Source: a virus
Virus record (IMG/VR): IMGVR_UViG_3300044808_000010
Location: 1 to 64,000 of that record
Length of the DNA: 64,000 bases
Direction: 5' to 3' (one strand)
A model generated the notes under the pieces. It saw nothing but the letters and a program-made list of their open reading frames with translations, ran no database searches and was not told where the DNA came from. A program made the translations under genes and the position numbers. Shown one piece after another: positions 58,451 through 64,000 of the stretch. Every line of letters starts with the position of its first letter. Positions within the stretch are counted from its first letter, which is position 1.

Positions 58451-58699
58451 CTACTTGGACGCCCTGTGATCGTTACCAAACGGCATAGCCTGTGAAAGCG
58501 TAACCGGCTCATACGTGGGAGCGTCAGCCTTCCCATCCAACTCCCGCACGATCTCCACCGCTTCGTCTTCGGTGAAGCCGTCCAGCCCTATCTCGGTCGC
58601 TTGGCGCGACTCGCAGTGGACGCGCTCTACTACCGGAACGCCAGCACCTTCTCGCTGTTGCTCTACGGTTTCATACGATGTAATTGATTTAGTCGCCAT
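58451..58699 (-). CDS. small hypothetical protein
   Basis: An 82-residue acidic protein from ATG 58699, overlapping the upstream mini-zinc-protein by 11 bases. Contains GLDGFTEDEAVEIVRELDG and ends DAPTYEPVTLSQAMPFG. Predicted short helices only. Family unknown. Confidence 0.55.
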   Translation of the reverse strand: MATKSITSYETVEQQREGAGVPVVERVHCESRQATEIGLDGFTEDEAVEIVRELDGKADAPTYEPVTLSQAMPFGNDHRASK

Positions 58700-58811
58700 A
58701 CAAATACCCCGCACCGTGGCAGTTGGAACACATCGCCCACTCCCACAAGGTAGCAGTGAGCCAGTTACGGAAGCCGCCGCGTCCGTGACAGCGATGACAG
58801 AGCGTTCTCAT
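58689..58811 (-). CDS. 40-residue zinc-finger mini-protein
   Basis: The frame from ATG 58811 encodes CHRCHGRGG and CSNCHGAGY, paired CxxC units like those in DnaJ-type zinc fingers. It overlaps the next gene by 11 bases. The two paired units on 40 residues fit one zinc ion. Too short for a catalytic role. Confidence 0.6.
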   Translation of the reverse strand: MRTLCHRCHGRGGFRNWLTATLWEWAMCSNCHGAGYLYGD

Positions 58812-58812
58812 C

Positions 58813-59019
58813 TTACGCCTCAGTTTCCGCGATCAGGGCTTCCAGCTTCGCGGCGTCAGCGGCATTCAACTCCCGCGCCGCTGCCGTCAACTCCGCGTCC
58901 GTCATCCCCGTTTCGTTCTTGAGCGCGGCGTAGGCCCGCAGGGCGATGGGAACGATGTCGCCGCCAATCTTTATCGCGGCGTTGATGAGCGCCAGGATTG
59001 AGGTAATATTTTCGTTCAT
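58813..59019 (-). CDS. small helical protein of the lysis region
   Basis: A 68-residue protein with an N-terminal hydrophobic helix (ILALINAAIKIGGDIVPIALRAYAAL) and an acidic amphipathic helix. It could be membrane-active, but no family is recognised. It overlaps the lipoprotein gene end. Confidence 0.5.
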   Translation of the reverse strand: MNENITSILALINAAIKIGGDIVPIALRAYAALKNETGMTDAELTAAARELNAADAAKLEALIAETEA

Positions 59020-59471
59020 TTTTTCACCCCCGCTAATGCCACTTGGATGATTGCCACGGCTGAATCAAGTGCGGAAATAGCTGAATCGAAGGCAAGCGAC
59101 CCGTCCTTCGACTTAATGCCAAGCACGCCGGTCGCTTTCAACTCCTTCACCGCGTCTTCGACAACCTTTAGTTGGGCGATCAGGTCGGCTCTAACTCCCG
59201 GCGTGTCTGCCGTGGCCGCCTCTGCTTTGTCGATCAAGACTTTGTTGCCAGAGTTCACTTTCAGCAGCGCCTTGGCGATCTGGTTTGTGCGCGCCTTGTC
59301 GATTACCCCGTCATGGAACAGCGTGGTCGTGGTGTCCACTGCTGCGTCGGTGACGACCTGGATGCGATAGGCCGCTTTTCGCGCCTCGCGTATTTTGTCG
59401 CCGCCGCACGCTTGGGAAACAAGCGCGCAAAGAACGATAACGGGGATTAAGTAACGTCTGGTGTGCCTCAT
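59016..59471 (-). CDS. putative lipoprotein in the lysis region
   Basis: A 151-residue protein starting with MRHTRRYLIPVIVLCALVSQ and an Ala-Cys-Gly site, the shape of a lipoprotein signal peptide (cleavage before C22), though the lipobox is not perfect. The mature part is a charged helical domain. It may be an outer-membrane spanin or a superinfection-exclusion-type protein. Its position next to holin and endolysin favours lysis. Confidence 0.55.
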   Translation of the reverse strand: MRHTRRYLIPVIVLCALVSQACGGDKIREARKAAYRIQVVTDAAVDTTTTLFHDGVIDKARTNQIAKALLKVNSGNKVLIDKAEAATADTPGVRADLIAQLKVVEDAVKELKATGVLGIKSKDGSLAFDSAISALDSAVAIIQVALAGVKK

Positions 59472-59809
59472 GAGTTCTCCTTTGCGACTTCGGCCTTTGC
59501 CACTCTCTCAGCCACGTCGGTCTTGGTGTCCTGCGGGTGAACAGTTACGTCGGTCGCGATTACCTTGTCAAGCAACTCCTTGGAACTTCCCTGCGGCATC
59601 TTGAGTGCCAGCATGATCCGCTCCTTCACTTTGTACTTTTCAAACAGCGACCAGAACGCCATGACCACGCCGCCGATGATGGCCGCTACCGTGGACTCCC
59701 ACAGATCGTTGTCAACGATCCCTTTGCGAATGAAGTAGCCACCAACGAGCGCCAGCGCTAGGCGAACAAGGGACGTGATCCAGGCATTAACAATTGAAGT
59801 TGGGTTCAT
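59468..59809 (-). CDS. holin-like membrane protein
   Basis: A 113-residue protein with two membrane helices in the first half (VRLALALVGGYFIRKGIV and VAAIIGGVVMAFWSLF) and a long charged C-terminal tail. Position beside the endolysin gene and topology fit a holin that opens the inner membrane to release the enzyme. No specific holin family can be assigned. Confidence 0.6.
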   Translation of the reverse strand: MNPTSIVNAWITSLVRLALALVGGYFIRKGIVDNDLWESTVAAIIGGVVMAFWSLFEKYKVKERIMLALKMPQGSSKELLDKVIATDVTVHPQDTKTDVAERVAKAEVAKENS

Positions 59810-59871
59810 GCGTCTTTTCCTCCACCGCGAACGATGTCAGAAAGACCCACGGGTTGCAAGTGGAATCTATC

Positions 59872-60327
59872 TTAGTAGTGGGTGGCGAACTGAAAATGCA
59901 TGGGGTCTTTGCGCGATAAAAAGTCGCCACCATAGAAGAATCCAGCCGCGCGCCAGATATTTACAATGCTCTCTGGCATGCGCTTTTTCGATCCTAACGG
60001 ATACCGCGAGGCCAGCATGTCAATGGCGATTCCCCATGAGTGACAGGATGGATGGGACGCTTGGCCGCGAATCGGTCGGCGCGCGTAAATACCATTAAAC
60101 TCCAGAAATTGCCCAGCGAGGCCAGCCTTATGGATTTCTTCGAATGCATACACGAAGTTATCGACCAGCAACCGGTGACAGCGCGTCTTCGTCACCGGCT
60201 TGCCTTCGTACTTCAAAGGGTAGGGAAGCGCGAAACTGACAATGTTCCGCGCTTCAAACTTTGGATCGTCCAACGAGCCAAAGACTTTGACGATCTCGTC
60301 CCGACCGATAGGGGTGGCTTTCAACAT
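59872..60327 (-). CDS. endolysin, M15 (VanY-type) peptidase
   Basis: A 151-residue cell-wall peptidase. The zinc and catalytic signature is SHPSCHSWGIAIDM (His, Asp) and DPMHFQF (His) near the end, as in L-alanyl-D-glutamate or D,D-carboxypeptidases. A short N-terminal part leads to FNGIYARRPIRGQ. No signal peptide, so a holin would be needed, and one lies next door. It would cut peptidoglycan cross-links at lysis. Confidence 0.85.
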   Translation of the reverse strand: MLKATPIGRDEIVKVFGSLDDPKFEARNIVSFALPYPLKYEGKPVTKTRCHRLLVDNFVYAFEEIHKAGLAGQFLEFNGIYARRPIRGQASHPSCHSWGIAIDMLASRYPLGSKKRMPESIVNIWRAAGFFYGGDFLSRKDPMHFQFATHY

Positions 60328-60614
60328 TACTCGTCTTCGGTAGACTCGGGCTGGGCGAGTTCCTTGGCTTTGGCCTTCTCGGACCCGTGATCAATCCACG
60401 CCTCGATGCCGTCGCATTTGTAGTGCTCTTTGCCCTGCGCCTTCATCGTTTTCAGAAGATGCTCTTGGGCTTGTTTCACGCGCTGCGAGGCCGCGCCGCG
60501 CTCGCTATTGGCGGCGATCAAAGCGCCAGCCGCTTCGTCGATTTCCGGTATCCCTGGGTTTTCCATCTCCGGTAATCGCGGGTTTGGTTTCTTTGTTGCT
60601 CCTGCCGTAGCCAT
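60327..60614 (-). CDS. small hypothetical protein upstream of the endolysin
   Basis: A 95-residue hydrophilic helical protein starting at ATG 60614 (AAAGGA upstream; the upstream Met at 60671 lacks a site). It has a coiled-coil segment (SQRVKQAQEHLLKTMKAQ) and ends overlapping the endolysin start. Role unknown. Confidence 0.5.
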   Translation of the reverse strand: MATAGATKKPNPRLPEMENPGIPEIDEAAGALIAANSERGAASQRVKQAQEHLLKTMKAQGKEHYKCDGIEAWIDHGSEKAKAKELAQPESTEDE

Positions 60615-60673
60615 GGGTGTGTCCTTTCTGATTGTGTCTAACCATTTATCGGTGGGTTGAGTGAAATTCATTT

Positions 60674-60732
60674 GCGGCCATTGACGACCTGACGGCCGCT
60701 ATCAGGCGCTCTGCCATGAACGTGCGCCGTCA
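60674..60732. other. two small hairpins in the intergenic region
   Basis: GCGGCC (60674-60679) pairs with GGCCGC (60694-60699), and CGTGCG pairs with CGCACG around a 7-base loop near 60720-60738. Neither is followed by a T-run. They precede the tRNA-like segment. Confidence 0.35.
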
Positions 60733-60765
60733 CCGCACGGCCTGAGCTTCCGGCGATTTGCGCGC

Positions 60766-60790
60766 CGGGGCGGGATTCGAACCCGGCAGG
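60766..60790 (-). other. tRNA 3'-half-like segment (T-arm), possible att core
   Basis: On the - strand CGGGTTCGAATCCCG carries the universal T-arm motif (GTTCGAATC). The remaining cloverleaf is absent, so it is not a tRNA. Phages that integrate at tRNA genes often keep exactly such 3'-end copies in attP. No integrase is in the window. Confidence 0.35.
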
Positions 60791-60798
60791 CGGGCGCT

Positions 60799-61014
60799 TC
60801 ATGGCTCAGGCTCGTGCTCAACGAAATGTTTTTCCGCGTGCTCCACCAGCGCCCTGATCCTGTGACGCAAAGTCCACTCTGGCTCGCTTCCGGCGCGGCC
60901 ACTGGCGTCCAGTGATGCCTTTAGCATCTTCCAACCAGCGAGCGACATAGTCAGTTCCATGGTGAAATGAACGCCATCAGGATTAGTTAGCGCGAACTTA
61001 GCCGATAAACTCAC
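60799..61014 (-). CDS. small hypothetical protein
   Basis: A 71-residue protein starting at GTG 61014, overlapping the stop of the upstream gene (GTGA), with GGAGGGG just before. Mixed alpha/beta with a strand FALTNPDGVHFTMEL and acidic C-terminus. It ends next to the tRNA-like segment. No family is recognised. Confidence 0.5.
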   Translation of the reverse strand: MSLSAKFALTNPDGVHFTMELTMSLAGWKMLKASLDASGRAGSEPEWTLRHRIRALVEHAEKHFVEHEPEP

Positions 61015-61463
61015 AACCCCTCCAAATCTGGCTCCTGCGGTTTCCCGTCCTTGCTCCAAACCAGATTCATTTCCCCTGGCTTGAACTCCGGGCACGTATC
61101 CGCGTGCATTACACAGTGCTCGATCGCGGCGTCGTTCGACTTGTAAACCTTCCCGCCCAACGCTCGAATCTTTTTCACGATGTCGATGATCTCAAATCGC
61201 ATCCGAAACTGCTGCGGACGTTTCGCCGGGCCTTTTACGCGCCCTTTCCTGATTTTTGGGTCCTTGCGCCGCGCCAGAAGTTGATCAATTTGCGTCTGGC
61301 TGACCCGGCCTCTGCTGGGCTGCCGGGCAATCAACCCTTTTTTCATCAGTTGGTAAAACGTGATGTCGGTGTACTTCGTGATTTCCGACATCTCGTCCAG
61401 CGAGTACGTTTTTTCTGGCTCACTTTCCCCCATGGGGGACTTTTCGGGTTTCGGTTGCGTCAT
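61011..61463 (-). CDS. small helix-turn-helix protein with palindrome tag
   Basis: A 150-residue protein starting at ATG 61463. Right after eight residues palindrome copy 17 encodes S-P-M-G-E, then EKTYSLDEMSEITKYTDITF and a Lys/Arg-rich helix-turn-helix-like middle (KKGLIARQPSRGRVSQTQID). Possible regulator or terminase partner; being the first gene of the late strand supports a regulator. Family not recognised. Confidence 0.5.
   Translation of the reverse strand: MTQPKPEKSPMGESEPEKTYSLDEMSEITKYTDITFYQLMKKGLIARQPSRGRVSQTQIDQLLARRKDPKIRKGRVKGPAKRPQQFRMRFEIIDIVKKIRALGGKVYKSNDAAIEHCVMHADTCPEFKPGEMNLVWSKDGKPQEPDLEGL
61426..61439 (-). repeat. dispersed palindrome copy 17
   Basis: TCCCCCATGGGGGA very near the start of its gene (S-P-M-G-E at residue 9). 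The sense flanks (GAAAAG before, AAAG after) mix both forms of the extended element. Confidence 0.95.
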
Positions 61464-61495
61464 CGGCGCTGACGATAACAAAGCAAACCTCCCTC

Positions 61496-61524
61496 TTGCA
61501 ATACGTTTTTTACCACAGTAAGAT
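61496..61524 (+). promoter_or_regulatory. sigma70-type promoter, right + strand operon
   Basis: TTGCAA (61496-61501) and TAAGAT (61519-61524) are 17 bases apart. Same -35 and spacing as the promoter at 7290. It would drive the NinG and methyltransferase genes through a 216-base leader. Confidence 0.5.
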
Positions 61525-61580
61525 GGGCGCGCCGCCTGTGACGCCGAGCCGTAAAAAGCTCTTTCCATCGGAGTGACGAC

Positions 61581-61667
61581 ATGGCCTGCGCTGCTTTGGG
61601 GAAACCGGCGCTGGCAAGTCTGAAGCGCGAAATCATCCGAGCAGGCGGCGTAAACGGGCAGGTATGA
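61581..61667 (+). CDS. possible leader peptide
   Basis: A 28-residue frame in the leader between promoter and the NinG-like gene (MACAALGKPALASLKREI...). It may be chance. Its stop lies in the inverted-repeat region. Confidence 0.2.
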   Translation: MACAALGKPALASLKREIIRAGGVNGQV

Positions 61668-61737
61668 CAGGCGCTTTGAGGTAAGCACGCTCGAAAGGGC
61701 TACAGGCTGAATTGAGTGGCTTGGAGAGCCTGCCCGT
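61654..61737 (+). other. inverted repeat in the 5' leader of the NinG-like gene
   Basis: ACGGGCAGG (61654-61662) pairs with CCTGCCCGT (61729-61737). An alternative inner stem CAGGCT/AGCCTG lies near the right arm. The gene starts 9 bases after the second arm, so folding could control translation. Confidence 0.4.
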
Positions 61738-61746
61738 AAAACTTCC

Positions 61747-62196
61747 ATGAAACGCTCCGCCCCAATGAAACGGACGCCCATGAAGCGAACCCGGATGCGC
61801 TACAACGCGCCGGCCAGGGATTCGCGCCGCGATCTCGAGCGCATCTTGGACGCCCTGACGCGGAAAATCGTGCTCGCGCAGGAATTCAAGTGTTTTACCT
61901 GCGACGCCTTCGAAGGGCTCGACTGGGGACACCTCTTTACCCGGACGTGGCGCCCGACCAGGTGGGACGTGGCGCGGGACGGGAACAATCACGCCCAATG
62001 CTGGCCCTGCAACAGTCTGCATGAGGAAGAACCCCATCACTACACTGACAAGTTCATCGAAACCTTTGGCGAGCCAGCCTACGACGCTCTGGACGCCCGC
62101 GCCCACAGCCACCACAAATTCACCATCATCGAACTTCACGACATGATCGCCGAACGCGCGGCGCTACTGGAGAGGTTGCAAAATGGCTCAAATTGA
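61747..62196 (+). CDS. NinG/Rap-like HNH recombination nuclease
   Basis: A 149-residue protein with a very basic start (MKRSAPMKRTPMKRTRMR). The zinc and HNH part is CFTCDAFEGLDWGHLFTR, TRWD, NHAQCWPCNSLHEEEPHHYT, a pattern of phage NinG/Rap proteins that process recombination intermediates. It lacks a visible ribosome site and overlaps the methyltransferase start. Confidence 0.75.
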   Translation: MKRSAPMKRTPMKRTRMRYNAPARDSRRDLERILDALTRKIVLAQEFKCFTCDAFEGLDWGHLFTRTWRPTRWDVARDGNNHAQCWPCNSLHEEEPHHYTDKFIETFGEPAYDALDARAHSHHKFTIIELHDMIAERAALLERLQNGSN

Positions 62197-63712
62197 CGAA
62201 TGGCTTGGCTGCTACAAAGGCGGCTGGAAGGGTTTGATCTGCGACGAAGCGTTCGCGCACCCTGCCAAATACTCACGTAAACTCATTGAACACATCTATG
62301 AGCACGTCATCGCGGAAGGGTGGGCGCGCCCCGGCGATTCGGTCGTGGACCCGTTCGGCGGAGTTGCTTTGGGCGGGTTCGATGCCATGCGCCACGGTCT
62401 GAATTGGACAGGCTGCGAGTTGGAGGCAAAATTCGTCGGGCTCGGCAACCAAAACATAGATTTCTGGAATGAGCGATTTTCACGTCTCCCCCAGTGGGGG
62501 ACTGCGCGGTTGCTTCAGGGCGATTCGCGGAATCTGGCGAGCGTGATTCGTGAGGCGCAATGCTGCGTTTCGAGTCCGCCTTACATCGAAAGCCTCAAGC
62601 CTGAAACCGAAGAACAGACCGCGGCAAAGCAGCGCCGCATTGCTGAATCGAAGTCGCGTTACGACGGGCGAAAGTTAGAGCAGCCTTCGCCAGGCAAAGC
62701 GGGATTAGGCGGCGGCTACGGAATCACTGAGGGCAATTTGGGCGCGATGCCGCCGGGCGATCTATGCGTCACCTCGCCGCCTTACGTTGGTTCACTTGCT
62801 AACGCCAAAAACTACGCGGATCCGGAGAAGGCGCAGGCCGACAGCGAGCGTGAGTTCATGCAGCATCGAAGCTCAACCTACGCCGATCTTCGCTACGGGG
62901 AAACCGAAGGAAATTTAGGCGCAATGCCTGAAGGTCAACTTGCAATCACGTCGCCGCCTTACGCCGCGATTTCACCCGAAAAATCCAGCAAGAGCGTTGA
63001 CTACGAAAAGCAATACGCAACCTATCGCTCGCAAGGCGGCGGCGCATCCTTCGAGAAATTCGTCGCAACGCAGAAATTGCACTCAGGCGGCTATGGCAAT
63101 AGTGAGGGGCAGCTATCGGCAATGGAAGCGGCAGGATTCGCGGCGGCGGTGAGTAGCCCGCCGTGGGAGTCTGTCGAAGGCGCGAATGCAGGAAAAAAAC
63201 ATAAAGACCCTGCAGCAGTAGCAAAAAAGCGGTCAGCCGAGTATGCCAGCGGAAAACTTAAAGGCCACCAAGCGAGCGAGGCCGCTATCCTGGCGCAGTT
63301 CGAACGCGAAAACGAATACAACTACGGGAATTCAGAAGGCCAACTTGGAGTTGAGCGCGGCGAAACCTTTTGGTCAGCGTCCCGCACGATTCTCGAACAA
63401 CTCTACGAAGTGCTCGCGCCCGGCTCGCACGCGGTCTTCGTCGTTAAGGCATTCGTCAGGAATAAACAAATCGTGGACTTCCCCGGACAGTGGGCGCAAC
63501 TCTGTGAGGCGGTAGGATTCAAACTTCTGCACGATCATCACGCGCTTCTAACAGAGGAATACGGCGAACAGCATCGACTCGACGGCGGCTCCGACATCAC
63601 CACAGTCGCTCGGAAATCTTTCTTTCGCCGCCTCGCTGAATCAAAAGGCTCTCCAAGGATCGACTTCGAAAACGTGCTCTGCTTCGAACGTCCCTTCACA
63701 CCTGAAACCTAA
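62183..63712 (+). CDS. DNA methyltransferase with tandemly repeated SPPY modules
   Basis: A 509-residue protein. Motif I is DPFGG (56-60). Four catalytic-type motifs follow, SPPY at 131, 198 and 257 and SPPW at 325, each in a ~60-residue module beginning YGxTEGNLGAM or YGNSEGQL. A fifth partial module (YGNSEGQLGV) leads to the C-terminal core (LYEVLAPGSHAVFVVK). Normally one such motif is present. It is probably an N4-cytosine or N6-adenine DNA methyltransferase. The modules may give several target specificities, or some may be inactive. Palindrome copy 18 lies at L-P-Q-W-G-T (102). Confidence 0.75.
   Translation: MAQIDEWLGCYKGGWKGLICDEAFAHPAKYSRKLIEHIYEHVIAEGWARPGDSVVDPFGGVALGGFDAMRHGLNWTGCELEAKFVGLGNQNIDFWNERFSRLPQWGTARLLQGDSRNLASVIREAQCCVSSPPYIESLKPETEEQTAAKQRRIAESKSRYDGRKLEQPSPGKAGLGGGYGITEGNLGAMPPGDLCVTSPPYVGSLANAKNYADPEKAQADSEREFMQHRSSTYADLRYGETEGNLGAMPEGQLAITSPPYAAISPEKSSKSVDYEKQYATYRSQGGGASFEKFVATQKLHSGGYGNSEGQLSAMEAAGFAAAVSSPPWESVEGANAGKKHKDPAAVAKKRSAEYASGKLKGHQASEAAILAQFERENEYNYGNSEGQLGVERGETFWSASRTILEQLYEVLAPGSHAVFVVKAFVRNKQIVDFPGQWAQLCEAVGFKLLHDHHALLTEEYGEQHRLDGGSDITTVARKSFFRRLAESKGSPRIDFENVLCFERPFTPET
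62487..62501 (+). repeat. dispersed palindrome copy 18 (AGT centre)
   Basis: TCCCCCAGTGGGGGA in the methyltransferase, encoding L-P-Q-W-G-T. Related enzymes often have PxWGT here natively, so this copy may be coincidental or converted. Confidence 0.8.
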
Positions 63713-64000
63713 ACCGTGGGTCTTTCAAGTCGCTGCGCTGGGCGGTAATCAGGCGCATCAACTCCTGCGCTCGCGACTCTGACCGCGGGACCGTCTTGAT
63801 CGCCTGCCGCGATAACCAGTCCGCCTGGGTGTTCTGCTCGCGCCGTATCCACTGCAACCGAACCTCTGGTATCTCTTTCACCAGTTTCATCGCCTCACGA
63901 TAATACGGCACGTACAGCCCTCTCTTCGCTTTCCAGCGCCCTGAAAGTTGCTGAATCACCAGTTTTGAGTCGCCAAAGATGATCCCTTCTCCAATCCCTT
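63696..64000 (-). CDS. RNase HI-like protein (5' end outside window)
   Basis: Partial, 101 codons and open at the right edge. The frame FGDSKLVIQQLSGRWKAK followed by LQWIRREQNTQADWLSRQAI is the end of a plant/bacterial-type RNase HI (RVT_3) domain. The catalytic Asp of GDSKLV and the second Asp of QADWLS are visible. It would remove RNA from RNA-DNA hybrids. It is convergent with the methyltransferase and overlaps its end by 17 bases. Confidence 0.8.
   Translation of the reverse strand, partial: GIGEGIIFGDSKLVIQQLSGRWKAKRGLYVPYYREAMKLVKEIPEVRLQWIRREQNTQADWLSRQAIKTVPRSESRAQELMRLITAQRSDLKDPRFRFQV

Noticed and set aside
60721-60860. Possible complete tRNA on the - strand
   Set aside because: The T-arm is perfect, but no acceptor, D-arm or anticodon stem can be paired around it, and the 5' side is coding.
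1-64000. CRISPR array
   Set aside because: The 18 palindrome copies are 0.7-13 kb apart with unique, coding surroundings; there is no regular repeat-spacer pattern.

Overview
The window reads as a continuous piece of a tailed double-stranded DNA phage or prophage genome. It has a terminase pair, portal, scaffold, major capsid protein, tail-spike and collar proteins, a holin/endolysin lysis group and an early DNA-metabolism block. I found no integrase, tRNA, rRNA, CRISPR array or ordinary host metabolic gene. There is no tape-measure, sheath or baseplate gene. The portal is long (845 aa) and one virion-type polyprotein is giant (2595 aa). This fits a podovirus-like particle that carries a large internal or ejected protein (inference). 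The host cannot be named. Sec signal peptides and a lipoprotein in the late genes fit a diderm (Gram-negative) host.

Layout. (A) 1-18661, + strand: tightly packed early genes, many overlapping by 1-4 nt. They include an adenine methyltransferase (cut by the left edge), a DEDD 3'-5' exonuclease, an Ala-repeat protein, an SNF2-type helicase, a PD-(D/E)XK nuclease, an HNH homing-type nuclease, a DnaB-type replicative helicase, a RuvC-like resolvase and many small Cys-rich (zinc-ribbon-like) proteins. No DNA polymerase or primase is visible, so these come from the host or lie outside the window. (B) 18665-18692: a hairpin plus T-run on the - strand that ends the late transcript arriving from the right. 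(C) 18719-61463, - strand: late genes. In transcription order they are a small helix-turn-helix protein, M15 endolysin, holin-like and lipoprotein genes, small membrane and zinc proteins, two virion-internal proteins (518 and 2595 aa), TerS/TerL, portal, KTSC protein, scaffold, capsid, head-tail connector-type proteins, and then tail proteins. The tail set includes a collar fibre, a protein ending in an intein-like Hint domain, a beta-helix spike and a fibre. Two + strand genes interrupt this block (an HNH nuclease at 25148 and a hexapeptide-repeat protein at 56376). (D) 61747-63712, + strand: a NinG/HNH protein and a DNA methyltransferase with tandem catalytic-motif repeats. A partial RNase HI gene converges on them on the - strand at the right edge.

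The most unusual feature is a dispersed palindrome, TCCCCCATGGGGGA, with variants carrying AGT, ACT or GT at the centre. It occurs 18 times. Fifteen copies lie inside genes, where most encode Ser-Pro-Met-Gly-Asp/Glu in linkers, loops or C-terminal tails. Three lie 2-5 nt after stop codons. Other points of interest are two structured-RNA candidates upstream of early genes (7326-7434 and 10764-10829), the Hint domain on a tail protein, a MutS domain I in the giant protein, three adjacent tail-type proteins with Sec signal peptides, and a cluster of strong intercistronic hairpins around the capsid genes.

No gene-free stretch exceeds 300 bases. The longest are 61464-61746 (promoter plus structured leader), 7290-7474 (promoter plus inverted repeat) and 60615-60798 (small hairpins and a tRNA T-arm-like segment).
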